Below, in pieces: positions 55,442 to 64,000 of a DNA stretch of 64,000 bases. Numbering within the stretch: position 1 is the stretch's first letter; every line of letters starts with the position of its first letter. The notes beneath the pieces were generated by a model. It saw only the letters and a list, made by a program, of their open reading frames with translations, had not been told where the DNA came from and did no database searches. The stretch spans positions 1 to 64,000 of the forward strand of contig CAILUD010000001.1 in the NCBI GenBank assembly GCA_903837285.1, written 5' to 3'. This DNA comes from an uncultured Bacteroidota bacterium. Its GTDB lineage: Bacteria > Bacteroidota > Bacteroidia > Bacteroidales > GWA2-32-17. A program made the position numbers and the translations under genes.

Positions 55442-55765
55442 TTATTGAACGATTACTTTTCCTTTCATGTTGTTGTGATAAATGCATCGGTATGGATATG
55501 TGCCAATTGTATTGAATGTATAAGAAAATGTTTGGTCTTTAGACATATCACCACTATTAAATATTAAACTATCGCTTGTTACAGAATGTGTTATCGATTC
55601 TTTATTCGTCCAAGTTAGTGTTGTGCCTTTTGTGATTGTAATAGAAGCCGGATCGAATGCAGAATTTATTATATAAACTTCATTTGGTGATGTTGGTTTT
55701 TCTTTTTTACAGCTAGTAAAAATGATAATTAAAAACGCAAATAATAAAAAACTATATTTGTACAT
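55442..55765 (-). CDS. Lipoprotein cupredoxin (amicyanin-like)
   Basis: A 107-residue protein with lipobox (MYKYSFLLFAFLIIIFTSC, then KK). The rest is one cupredoxin domain: SAFDPASITITKGTTLTWTN, the first copper His in SITHSVTSDS, and YPYRCIYHNNMKGKVIV with Cys, His and Met. Met follows Cys by 6 positions, the short-loop form seen in amicyanin. The protein should carry a type 1 copper and shuttle electrons in the envelope, with the redox partner unknown. It is co-transcribed with the T9SS-cargo cupredoxin from a good promoter (55792-55822). Confidence 0.9.
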   Translation of the reverse strand: MYKYSFLLFAFLIIIFTSCKKEKPTSPNEVYIINSAFDPASITITKGTTLTWTNKESITHSVTSDSLIFNSGDMSKDQTFSYTFNTIGTYPYRCIYHNNMKGKVIVQ

Positions 55766-55791
55766 AAGATCTATAATTTAGTAAATTAAAT

Positions 55792-55822
55792 CAAAGATAA
55801 TTAATTGAAATGCTTGAAACAA
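55792..55822 (-). promoter_or_regulatory. Promoter of the cupredoxin operon
   Basis: On the minus strand TTG (complement of 55820-55822), 20 nt, TATCTTTG (complement of 55792-55799) fits the Bacteroidota consensus. Transcription would start near 55785, about 20 nt before the ATG at 55765. Confidence 0.65.
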
Positions 55823-55945
55823 GTAATTAGGTATTAAAATAGTTAAATTAATTTAAAACACTTAATTTTGATAAAAAATATTATGAATTATTGATGTAAA
55901 GGATTGTTATTTTTAATTATTAATCAAATCGAGGCGTGTATTGTG

Positions 55946-55974
55946 ATGTATATTAGTACTATATGTATATTAGT
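55946..55974. repeat. 12-bp direct repeat upstream of the giant-adhesin promoter
   Basis: ATGTATATTAGT occurs at 55946-55957 and 55963-55974, a 17-bp period with the spacer ACTAT. It ends 28 bp before the -33 element, a position suited to binding of an activator, but no protein is known. Confidence 0.6.
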
Positions 55975-56002
55975 GAAATGAATAGATAGGATTAAAAAAA
56001 TA

Positions 56003-56034
56003 TTTGCAAAAGAAATAAAATTAACGTATTTTTG
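56003..56034 (+). promoter_or_regulatory. Promoter of the giant-adhesin operon
   Basis: TTTG (56003-56006), 20 nt, TATTTTTG (56027-56034): a full match to TTTG-N20-TAnnTTTG. Start of transcription would be near 56041. Confidence 0.7.
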
Positions 56035-56040
56035 CTTGCG

Positions 56041-56255
56041 TAATTTGTTTTGTGGTAATATAAGAAATTGATATATAGGCAGATAAAGATAGCGAACATG
56101 TTGGGTTTTGATAAGTGTTTTTACTTGTTCTATGGTTGTAGTTCGTTAGTTTTTTGTTATAGACTAATAGTTATTCTGCTATGTGTTGATAACCAGTGTC
56201 TCAGTGAGCGTATCGTTATAGTAAATTAATTCAAAAATAAACAACAAGCAAAAAT
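56041..56255 (+). other. Long 5' leader of the giant-adhesin operon
   Basis: If the promoter call is right, the transcript has about 215 nt before the first ATG. It contains short possible stems, e.g. ATAAC/GTTAT around 56190-56220, and no open frame of note. It is far longer than the 15-25 nt leaders inferred for other genes here, so an RNA element that controls translation is possible. Nothing in it matches a riboswitch I know. Confidence 0.45.
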
Positions 56256-56597
56256 ATGAAAATTCAAATCTTTTTAATTGCATTATTTTTAATGCCAATA
56301 TTGACTTATTCTCAGCAAAATGAAGAAAAAAGTAATGTTTTAAAAAAAGAAACATCCGTAAAAACTGTTAAAAGAGCTGATTTAAATCAACTTCAGAATC
56401 AAAACACAAATCCATCTCAAATGATAAAACCATGCAGTGAGGCTGAAAGGATATCAAATGGTATTCCTGATGATTTTCCACGTTGTTTAAATACTGGTAA
56501 CAAAAGACAAGACGAAGATAACTATTATAAGGCTCAAGAGGTATGGATTAAGAATAATCCTGAAAGATTTAAAAAAATAAAAAATACCTCTTTGTAA
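56256..56597 (+). CDS. Small secreted protein before the giant adhesin, unknown function
   Basis: A 113-residue protein with signal peptide (MKIQIFLIALFLMPILTYSQ). The mature part is polar: a Lys/Asn/Gln-rich segment (~20-55), then a short region with two Cys (MIKPCSEAERISNG, DDFPRCLNTGNKRQDED) and a basic helix at the end (YKAQEVWIKNNPERFKKI). No family is recognised. It is 33 bp before the giant adhesin and shares its promoter and leader. Confidence 0.78.
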   Translation: MKIQIFLIALFLMPILTYSQQNEEKSNVLKKETSVKTVKRADLNQLQNQNTNPSQMIKPCSEAERISNGIPDDFPRCLNTGNKRQDEDNYYKAQEVWIKNNPERFKKIKNTSL

Positions 56598-56630
56598 ATT
56601 TAAAATATTATAACAAGAAACCAATTGAAC

Positions 56631-59600
56631 ATGAAAACAAATATATTTTCACTTACAAAAATTATTTTTATTGTTATTGCTTTATTTAGCATTTTGAATA
56701 AAGGTTATGGGCAAACAGTAATAATTTCTCCAACCGGCGATGGTGGATTTGAAACAGGAGCTACTTTGGCAGCAAATGGATGGACTGGTGTCACCGGTGC
56801 AAATGGAGGATGGTATTTTAATACCGTTGCGGTTAATAATAATGCATATACATTTATGCCAACAGGTGCAAGGTCTTTATATTTTTCAAATAATTCTGGC
56901 ACAAATTGGAAATATGACCCGAATATTAATCCTCCTGGTTGTGCACATTTTTACAGAAATGTTACGTTCCCAGCTGGCGAAACAAATATCGATTTGTCTT
57001 TTAGATGGAATGCAAATGGTGAAAGTTCATGGGATATTTTATATGTTTATCTTTGTCCAACAACTTTAACACCTGCTGCAAATAGTCCTTCAGGTAGTTC
57101 TTCAGTGCCAACTTGGACTGGTACAGGAACTCCAGTTTTATTAGGTTCTTATAATTTATTATCACCTGGAACAGGTACAGCATCAACTATAAATATTCCG
57201 GCTTCATATGCTGGAACTACTCAACGTTTAGTCTTTTCTTGGAAAAGCGATGATACATTTGGTAATGAACCACCAGCTGCAATAGATCAGATTAATCTTA
57301 CTTCTTCAACACCTTCTGTACCCAATAATACTCCTTGCACCGCAGTTAGTCTAACTCCAGGAAATTGCACGCCTACCCAAGGTGATGTTTTAGGTGCAAC
57401 TCAATCTTATGCTGGTTGTACAGGTAATGCAAATGATGATGTTTGGTATTCATTTGTTGCAACATCTTCAGCACATGAAATTTTAGTTACCCCGTCAGTT
57501 AATTTTAATGCAGTATGGGAAATATATGTGGGTGCTGCTTGTGGTTCTGTTTCAAGTGCAGGATTATGTGTAAATGGTTATTCAACTGGAATACCTGAAG
57601 ATGTTATTGTTACTGGCTTTACAGCTGGAACAAGGTATTATATAAGGGTTTATGATTCTCTTGCAGTTATGCCCGCAACTACAACTTTTGATATTAGTGT
57701 TGATAAACCATATCTTCTTAATGCTACCTTAAATGGCACCACAATTACTGAGTGTTGTACTAAAATTTATGATAGTGGTGGCGGATCTGCAGATTATGCA
57801 AATAATGAAAATTATACTGTCACATATCAATCTGGTGGAGCTGGTCAGAGAATAAGAATGACTTTTTGGGAATTTGCAACACAGTTAAATACAGATTTTC
57901 TTTGGATTTATGATGGTCCATCAACTGCTAGCCCTTTATTATTTAAATATTCAGGAACGCCTACTTATTTACCAGATGCAGTTTCATCTGGTCAATATCT
58001 TACTATTCAATTTACTTCAAATAATAGCACCAGAGCTGCTGGTTTTACAGCTGATTTGAAATGTGAAAACATACCTCCAGCTCCGGGGCTTTGTAATGGT
58101 AATACACCAGCTAGTGATAATTGCGCAAGTGCAACACAAATTTGTGACCCTAATGGTTATTGCGGAAATACAAGTAGTTATTATACACCGGATTTGCCTG
58201 GAAACATGTGTTCTGGATGTGGTCTTTTTGGTGGAAGTATTGAAAATAATTCCTGGATATCATTTACTGCTGCTGCAACTACTGCAACACTTCAATTTAA
58301 TACCGACAATTGTGCAAATAACTGGGGTATACAGTTTGGAATTTATTCAGGTACTAATTGTAATACTTATGTTTTATTAACAGATCCTTTAAAGACCCAA
58401 AACGCTCAAATTGGGTTACAAAATATAACTGCCACTGGGTTAACTATAGGAAATACATATTATATAATGGTTGATGGTTTTGCGGGTGATGTTTGTAATT
58501 ATACTATTGATGTATTAGCCGGTATCATGCAGGGAACTGTTAGTGGTTCAAATACTATTTGTTATGGAGCTGCAGGTGTTACTTATACCATGGGTGCTGT
58601 TGCAACAGGTTATAATTGGACAGTTCCTGCAGGTGCTTCTATTACAGCTGGAGCTGGAACAAGTACCATTACTGTGAATTGGGGAACTGCTACTTCTGGC
58701 AATGTTACATGTACTGCCACTGCAGGTACTTGTAATGGTGCGTCCGATACTTATCCTGTAACAGTTACTCCAATTGTTGGTACTCCGGTATTTACTTTAG
58801 GCGCAACATCAACCCGTTGTCAGGGAGCTGGATCAGTAACTTATGGCGCAACTGCAACAAATACAACAGGTATAACTTATAGTTTAGATGCAGCAAGTTT
58901 AGGTGCTGGGAATACAATTAATTCTGGAACTGGTGCCGTTTCATATGTAGCAGGATGGAGTGGAACGTCAACAATTACTGCTAGCGCAGCAGGTTGTGGT
59001 GGTCCAAAAACAGCAACTCATGTAGTAACAATTACACCAACTGTAACAATAAATGCATTTTCTCCAGCAACATCAACTCGTTGCCAGGGTGCAGGAACAG
59101 TAACAACTACAACAACTGCAACAAATTCAACAGGTATAACATATAGTATAGACGCTGCAAGTATAGCTGGTAGTGTTACAATAGTAGCCGGAACAGGTGC
59201 TGTAACGTATCCAGCAGGTTGGAGTGGAACGACAACAATAACTGCAAGTGCTGCAGGTTGTAATGGTCCGGTAACAACAACACATGTAGTGACAATTACT
59301 CCTACTGTGGGACTTCCAGTGTTTACTTTAGGTGCAACATCAACCCGTTGTCAAGGTGCAGGATCAGTAACTTATGGTGCAACTGCAACAAATACAACAG
59401 GAATAACTTATACTTTAGATGCTGCAAGTATAGCAGGAAGTGTTACTATAGTTGCCGGAACAGGCGTTGTAACATATCCTGCAAGTTGGAGTGGAACAAC
59501 AACAATAACTGCAAGTGCAGCTGGTTGTAATGGTCCACGAACTTCAACGCATGTAGTAACAATAACCCCAACTGTAACAATAAACGCATTTTCTCCAGCA

Positions 59601-62600
59601 ACATCAACTCGTTGCCAGGGTGCAGGAACAGTAACAACTACAACAACTGCAAATAATTCAACAGGAATAACATATAGTATAGATGCTGCAAGTTTAGCAG
59701 GTAGTGTTACAATAGTAGCCGGAACAGGTGCTGTAACATATCCAGCAAGCTGGAGTGGAACAACCACAATAACTGCAAGTGCTGCAGGTTGTAATGGTCC
59801 AGCAACTACAACTCATGTAGTAACAATTACTCCAACTGTAACAATAAATGCATTTGCTCCGGCAACATCGACACGTTGTCAAGGTGCAGGAACAGTTACA
59901 ACTACAACAACAGCAAATAATTCAACAGGAATAACTTATACTTTAGATGCTGCAAGTATAGCAGGTAGCGTAACAATAGTAGCCGGAACAGGCGCAGTAA
60001 CATATCCAGCAGGTTGGAGTGGAACAACAACAATAACTGCAAGTGCAGCAGGCTGTAATGGTCCTGCAACAACAACTCATGTAGTAACAATTACACCAAC
60101 TGTAACAATAAACGCATTTTCTCCGGCAACATCAACTCGTTGCCAGGGTGCAGGAACAGTAACAACTACAACAACTGCAACAAATTCAACTGGTATAACA
60201 TATAGTATTGATGCAGCAAGTTCTGGTGCAGGTAACACAATAGTTGCTGGAACTGGAGCACTAACCTATGTAGCAGGTTGGAGTGGAACAACAACAATAA
60301 CTGCAAGTGCAGCTGGTTGTAATGGTCCGGTAACAACAACCCATGTAGTAACAATTACTCCTACTGTAGGACTTCCAGTATTTACATTAGGTGCAACATC
60401 AACCCGTTGTCAGGGTGCAGGATCAGTAACTTATGGTGCAACTGCAACAAATACAACAGGAATAACTTATACTTTAGATGCTGCAAGTATAGCAGGAAGC
60501 GTTACAATAGTAGCCGGAACAGGCGCTGTAACATATCCAGCAGGTTGGAGTGGGACAACAACAATTACTGCAAGTGCAGCAGGTTGTAATGGCCCAAGAA
60601 CTTCAACACATGTAGTAACAATAACCCCAACTGTAACAATAAACGCATTTTCTCCTGCAACATCAACTCGTTGCCAGGGTGCAGGAACAGTAACAACTAC
60701 AACAACTGCAACAAATTCAACTGGTATAACATATAGTATAGATGCTGCAAGTATAGCCGGTAGTGTAACAATAGTAGCCGGAACAGGCGCTGTAACATAT
60801 CCTGCTAGTTGGAGTGGGACAACAACAATAACTGCAAGTGCTGCAGGTTGTAATGGTCCTGCAACAACAACACATGTTGTGACAATTACTCCTACTGTGG
60901 GACTTCCAGTGTTTACTTTAGGTGCAACATCAACTCGTTGTCAGGGTGCAGGATCAGTAACTTATGGTGCAACTGCAACAAATTCAACTGGTATAACATA
61001 TGGTATAGATGCTGCAAGTATCGCAGGTAGTGTTACTATAGTAGCCGGAACAGGCGCTGTAACATATCCAGCTAGTTGGAGTGGAACAACCACAATTACT
61101 GCAAGTGCAGCTGGTTGTAATGGTCCACGAACTTCAACACATGTAGTAACAATAACCCCAACTGTAACAATAAACGCATTTTCTCCAGCAACATCAACTC
61201 GTTGCCAGGGTGCAGGAACAGTAACAACTACAACAACTGCAAATAATTCAACAGGAATAACATATAGTATAAATGCAGCAAGTATAGCTGGTGGTGTTAC
61301 TGTAGTAGCCGGAACAGGCGCTGTAACATATCCAGCAGGTTGGAGTGGGACAACAACAATTACTGCAAGTGCAGCAGGTTGTAATGGCCCTGCAACAACA
61401 ACCCATGTAGTAACAATTACACCTACTGTTGGTACACCAATTTTTACTTTAGGCACAACTTCTTCACGTTGTCAAGGTGCGGGTATAGTAACATATGCTG
61501 CAACTGCAACAAATTCAACAGGTATTTCTTATAGTTTAGATGCAGCAAGTATAGCTGGAGGTGTTACAATTATTGCCGCTACAGGTGATGTGACATACCC
61601 GGCAAACTGGAGTGGAACAACAATAATTACAGCAAGTGCAACAGGTTGTAATGGTCCAGTAGTTTCAACTCATACAGTTACTGTAAATGCTTTAGCTGTA
61701 ATAAGCTCAGTGGTTAAAACAAATGTTACAATTTGTTCTGGTTCTGATGGTACAATTACTATTACTGCAACAGGTTCAACTCCTCTTACTTATTCTATAA
61801 ATGGAGGAACTTCATTTATAGCAAATGGAGGAATATTTACTGGTTTACCTAGTGCAACTTATAATATTGCAGTTAAAAATAGTTTTGGTTGTATTACTTA
61901 TGGAAGTGCTATAACTATTAGTGATGGTGGTGCTCCAGCTGCCCCAGTAGCCGGAACAAATGCTACATATTGTACAGGTGCTGCATTAGCGAATTTAACA
62001 GCAACAGCTTCTGCAGGTGGAACTTTAACTTGGTATTCAAATCCTGGCTTAACAACTGTAATTACAAATGGAACAATTTTAGCTCCTTTTAATACTATAG
62101 GTGTATCAAATTATTATATTACAGAAACTGTTGCAGGTTGTCAGAGTGCTGCTACAATGCTTACAGTAACAATTACTCCTTCTGTAACAATAAACGCATT
62201 TTCTCCAGCAACATCAACCCGTTGTCAGGGAGCAGGTACTGTAACAACTACAACAACTGCAAATAATTCAACAGGAATAACTTATAGTTTAGATGCAGCG
62301 AGTATAGCAGGTAGTGTTTCAATAGTAGCCGGAACAGGTGCTGTGACATATCCAGCAGGTTGGAGTGGAACAACAACAATAACTGCAAGTGCAGCAGGCT
62401 GTAATGGTCCAGCAACAACAACTCATGTAGTAACAGTTACTCCAACTGTAACAATAAATGCATTTACACCAGCAACATCGACACGTTGTCAAGGTGCAGG
62501 TACAGTAACAACTACAACAACCGCAAATAATTCAACAGGTATAACTTATAGTATAGATGCAGCGAGTATAGCTGGCGGTGTAACTATAGTTGCCGGAACA

Positions 62601-64000
62601 GGTGCTGTAACATATCCAGCAGGCTGGAGTGGAACAACAACAATAACTGCAAGTGCAGCAGGATGTAATGGTCCCGCAATAACAACTCATATAGTAACAA
62701 TAACTCCTACTGTAACAATAAACGCATTTACACCAGCAACTTCAATTCGTTGTCAGGGTGCAGGAACTGTAACAACTACAACAACTGCAACAAATTCAAC
62801 TGGAATTACATATAGTATAGATGCGACGAGTATAGCTGGTGGTGTTTCAATAGTTGCCGGAACAGGTGCTGTAACATATCCAGCAGGCTGGAGTGGAACA
62901 ACAACAATAACTGCAAGTGCAGCAGGCTGTAATGGTCCAGCAACAACAACTCATGTAGTAACAATAACTCCTACTGTAACAATAAACGCATTTTCTCCAG
63001 CAACATCAACTCGTTGTCAGGGTGCAGGAACTGTAACAACTACAACAACTGCAACAAATTCAACAGGCATTACTTATAGTATAGATGCTGCAAGTATAAC
63101 AGGTGGAGTTACTATAGTAGCTGGAACCGGTGCTGTAACATATCCAGCAGGTTGGAGTGGTACAACAACAATAACTGCAAGTGCAGCAGGCTGTAATGGT
63201 CCAGCAACAACAGCACATGTAGTAACAATAACTCCAACTGTAACAATAAACGCATTTACACCAGCAACCTCAATTCGTTGTCAGGGTGCAGGAACAGTAA
63301 CAACTACTACAACTGCATCAAATTCAACAGGTATAACATATAGTATAGATGCAGCAAGCTCTGGTGCGGGTAACACTATTGTTGCTGCAACAGGTGCATT
63401 GACATATGTAGCAGGTTGGAGTGGAACAACAACAATAACCGCAAGTGCAGCAGGTTGTAATGGCCCAGCGACAACAACTCATGTGGTAACAATTACTCCT
63501 TCTGTTTTTGTTAATCCTTTTGCTCTTGCGACCTCTTCTCGTTGTCAGGGTGCAGGTACAGTAACTTATTCAACTACTGCAATAAATAATTTAAGTTTAA
63601 TATATAGTATTGATGCTGCTAGTATAGCAGGTGGTGTTACAATAGTTTCAGGAACAGGTGCTGTAACTTATCCAGCAGGCTGGAGTGGAATAACAACTAT
63701 TACTGCAACTGCAACAGGATGTAATGGTCCAGTTAATACAATACATACAGTTACTGTAAATCCTTTACCTGTTGCTTCTTCAACTACATCAGGTATTTTA
63801 TGTAATGGACAATCTACAACTGTTTCTGTTTCTGGTATAGGTGGAACTTTACCTTATTCAGGAATTGGATCTTTTACAGAATTTGTAGGAACATATAATT
63901 ATATTATTACTGATGCAAATGGGTGTACAGCATCTACTAGTATTACACTTACCGAACCTGCAGTTTTAGTTGCAAGTTCATCATCAACACCTATATTATG
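56631..64000 (+). CDS. Giant repeat adhesin, 3' end beyond the window
   Basis: The frame stays open from the ATG at 56631 to the right edge, 2,456 codons, with the same frame at both ends of the repeat array. Signal peptide ~1-28 (MKTNIFSLTKIIFIVIALFS, ends YGQ). Head: jelly-roll domain ~30-227; PPC-like domain ~237-358 (NDDVWYSFVATSSAHEILV); CUB-like domain ~367-478 (CCTKIYDSGGGS, DFLWIYDGPSTASPLLF); second PPC-like domain ~484-633; PKD-like domain ~635-716. Then 11 copies of an 88/89-residue repeat (716-1687), an Ig/SprB-like spacer, 6 more copies (1852-2378) and a SprB-type repeat that is cut by the edge. Repeat signature: STRCQGAG ... GITYSIDAASIAG ... TYPAGWSGTTTITASAAGCNGP ... THVVTITPT. 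Two Cys per unit probably pair. A CHU_C or type A sorting domain is expected downstream. Surface adhesion is inferred. Confidence 0.92.
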   Translation, partial: MKTNIFSLTKIIFIVIALFSILNKGYGQTVIISPTGDGGFETGATLAANGWTGVTGANGGWYFNTVAVNNNAYTFMPTGARSLYFSNNSGTNWKYDPNINPPGCAHFYRNVTFPAGETNIDLSFRWNANGESSWDILYVYLCPTTLTPAANSPSGSSSVPTWTGTGTPVLLGSYNLLSPGTGTASTINIPASYAGTTQRLVFSWKSDDTFGNEPPAAIDQINLTSSTPSVPNNTPCTAVSLTPGNCTPTQGDVLGATQSYAGCTGNANDDVWYSFVATSSAHEILVTPSVNFNAVWEIYVGAACGSVSSAGLCVNGYSTGIPEDVIVTGFTAGTRYYIRVYDSLAVMPATTTFDISVDKPYLLNATLNGTTITECCTKIYDSGGGSADYANNENYTVTYQSGGAGQRIRMTFWEFATQLNTDFLWIYDGPSTASPLLFKYSGTPTYLPDAVSSGQYLTIQFTSNNSTRAAGFTADLKCENIPPAPGLCNGNTPASDNCASATQICDPNGYCGNTSSYYTPDLPGNMCSGCGLFGGSIENNSWISFTAAATTATLQFNTDNCANNWGIQFGIYSGTNCNTYVLLTDPLKTQNAQIGLQNITATGLTIGNTYYIMVDGFAGDVCNYTIDVLAGIMQGTVSGSNTICYGAAGVTYTMGAVATGYNWTVPAGASITAGAGTSTITVNWGTATSGNVTCTATAGTCNGASDTYPVTVTPIVGTPVFTLGATSTRCQGAGSVTYGATATNTTGITYSLDAASLGAGNTINSGTGAVSYVAGWSGTSTITASAAGCGGPKTATHVVTITPTVTINAFSPATSTRCQGAGTVTTTTTATNSTGITYSIDAASIAGSVTIVAGTGAVTYPAGWSGTTTITASAAGCNGPVTTTHVVTITPTVGLPVFTLGATSTRCQGAGSVTYGATATNTTGITYTLDAASIAGSVTIVAGTGVVTYPASWSGTTTITASAAGCNGPRTSTHVVTITPTVTINAFSPATSTRCQGAGTVTTTTTANNSTGITYSIDAASLAGSVTIVAGTGAVTYPASWSGTTTITASAAGCNGPATTTHVVTITPTVTINAFAPATSTRCQGAGTVTTTTTANNSTGITYTLDAASIAGSVTIVAGTGAVTYPAGWSGTTTITASAAGCNGPATTTHVVTITPTVTINAFSPATSTRCQGAGTVTTTTTATNSTGITYSIDAASSGAGNTIVAGTGALTYVAGWSGTTTITASAAGCNGPVTTTHVVTITPTVGLPVFTLGATSTRCQGAGSVTYGATATNTTGITYTLDAASIAGSVTIVAGTGAVTYPAGWSGTTTITASAAGCNGPRTSTHVVTITPTVTINAFSPATSTRCQGAGTVTTTTTATNSTGITYSIDAASIAGSVTIVAGTGAVTYPASWSGTTTITASAAGCNGPATTTHVVTITPTVGLPVFTLGATSTRCQGAGSVTYGATATNSTGITYGIDAASIAGSVTIVAGTGAVTYPASWSGTTTITASAAGCNGPRTSTHVVTITPTVTINAFSPATSTRCQGAGTVTTTTTANNSTGITYSINAASIAGGVTVVAGTGAVTYPAGWSGTTTITASAAGCNGPATTTHVVTITPTVGTPIFTLGTTSSRCQGAGIVTYAATATNSTGISYSLDAASIAGGVTIIAATGDVTYPANWSGTTIITASATGCNGPVVSTHTVTVNALAVISSVVKTNVTICSGSDGTITITATGSTPLTYSINGGTSFIANGGIFTGLPSATYNIAVKNSFGCITYGSAITISDGGAPAAPVAGTNATYCTGAALANLTATASAGGTLTWYSNPGLTTVITNGTILAPFNTIGVSNYYITETVAGCQSAATMLTVTITPSVTINAFSPATSTRCQGAGTVTTTTTANNSTGITYSLDAASIAGSVSIVAGTGAVTYPAGWSGTTTITASAAGCNGPATTTHVVTVTPTVTINAFTPATSTRCQGAGTVTTTTTANNSTGITYSIDAASIAGGVTIVAGTGAVTYPAGWSGTTTITASAAGCNGPAITTHIVTITPTVTINAFTPATSIRCQGAGTVTTTTTATNSTGITYSIDATSIAGGVSIVAGTGAVTYPAGWSGTTTITASAAGCNGPATTTHVVTITPTVTINAFSPATSTRCQGAGTVTTTTTATNSTGITYSIDAASITGGVTIVAGTGAVTYPAGWSGTTTITASAAGCNGPATTAHVVTITPTVTINAFTPATSIRCQGAGTVTTTTTASNSTGITYSIDAASSGAGNTIVAATGALTYVAGWSGTTTITASAAGCNGPATTTHVVTITPSVFVNPFALATSSRCQGAGTVTYSTTAINNLSLIYSIDAASIAGGVTIVSGTGAVTYPAGWSGITTITATATGCNGPVNTIHTVTVNPLPVASSTTSGILCNGQSTTVSVSGIGGTLPYSGIGSFTEFVGTYNYIITDANGCTASTSITLTEPAVLVASSSSTPIL
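58776..61690 (+). repeat. Tandem array 1: 11 units of 264/267 bp
   Basis: The CGT codon of the TRCQGAG motif lies at 58815, 59079, 59346, 59610, 59874, 60138, 60405, 60669, 60936, 61200 and 61467. The step is 264 bp when the next unit is type A (VTINAFSPATS start) and 267 when it is type B (VGTPVFTLGATS start). The order is B A B A A A B A B A B. Units are very similar at DNA level. Confidence 0.95.
62184..63765 (+). repeat. Tandem array 2: 6 units of 264 bp
   Basis: The same codon lies at 62220, 62484, 62748, 63012, 63276 and 63540, always 264 bp apart. All are type A, the last being divergent (VFVNPFALATSSRCQ). A 493-bp spacer with two Ig/SprB-like segments (ICSGSDGTITITATGS; TYCTGAALANLTATAS) separates this array from array 1. 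Confidence 0.93.

Larger units (their letters stand above)
55766..56255. other. 490-bp intergenic region with divergent promoters
   Basis: This is the only gene-free stretch above 300 bases. It holds the cupredoxin promoter at the left, a 12-bp direct repeat at 55946-55974, a promoter at 56003-56034 for the right-hand operon, and a leader of about 215 nt. I found no open frame, tRNA or other known RNA in it. Confidence 0.8.

Noticed and set aside
55419-55487. Longer start for the T9SS cupredoxin
   Set aside because: It overlaps the end of the upstream cupredoxin gene and puts a charged, unlikely sequence before the signal peptide.
58063-58380. A 105-codon plus-strand frame inside the giant adhesin
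   Set aside because: It overlaps the CUB/PPC head of the adhesin in another frame, and the adhesin frame is continuous and domain-rich there.
59408-61456. Long open frames on the minus strand across the repeat array (119 and 164 codons)
   Set aside because: They are antisense to the repeats, repeat with the same period, and give low-complexity Val/Pro/Ala protein without start signals; they are shadows of the plus-strand gene.
58776-63765. CRISPR array or satellite DNA
   Set aside because: Units are 264/267 bp, in frame, without spacers, and encode a conserved protein repeat.

Overview
The window is AT-rich DNA from a member of the Bacteroidota. The main signs are type IX secretion (T9SS) cargo domains, SprB-type and PKD repeats, a PorP/SprF protein, a PorU-like C25 protease, lipoproteins with a Ser-Cys lipobox, and promoters of the Bacteroidota form TTTG / TAnnTTTG. 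No rRNA, tRNA, CRISPR array, transposase or prophage gene was seen. Nearly all genes without a housekeeping role carry an export signal, so this is mainly a cell-surface region with a few core genes between.

Layout. 1-5.7 kb: the start of a secreted protein of the family often named asparagine synthetase B, replicative helicase DnaB, a lipoprotein, and a membrane protein that looks like a bacterial TMTC-type mannosyltransferase with TPRs. 5.8-18.1 kb: a small secreted protein followed by three very large paralogous adhesins with one shared C-terminal cassette (Ig-like, PKD, CHU_C) and different N-terminal modules; the third carries a CotH kinase domain. 18.2-22.5 kb: pyruvate phosphate dikinase, XerD and type II dehydroquinase. 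22.5-32.5 kb: small lipoproteins, a HupE/UreJ-like membrane protein divergent from a DUF6702 protein, a CHU_C protein, a TPR protein, a SPOR-like protein, and a TPR/propeller/OmpA protein with the architecture of PorE. 32.5-38.1 kb: palindromes, a DUF3127 protein, a lamin-tail surface protein, another palindromic element and TrmN6.

38.1-50.9 kb is a minus-strand T9SS block: a PKD adhesin, a TPR/propeller protein, PorP/SprF, then a PorU2-like C25 protease. RecG follows at 51.0-53.1 kb. 53.2-55.8 kb holds a DUF2271/PKD protein and two cupredoxins. From 56.0 kb a strong promoter, a leader of about 215 nt and a small secreted protein precede a giant adhesin of more than 2,456 codons that runs off the right edge. 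It contains 17 copies of an 88/89-residue repeat.

The genes fit one picture: PorP/SprF-type partners and OmpA/propeller proteins hold or export large adhesins, C25 proteases process cargo, and the TMTC-like enzyme could glycosylate them. The last link is inference. The most unusual items are the mosaic repeat array, the adhesin trio with swapped N-termini including a kinase, the repeated pairing of a small secreted protein with an adhesin, and the paired cupredoxins with different copper-loop spacing.
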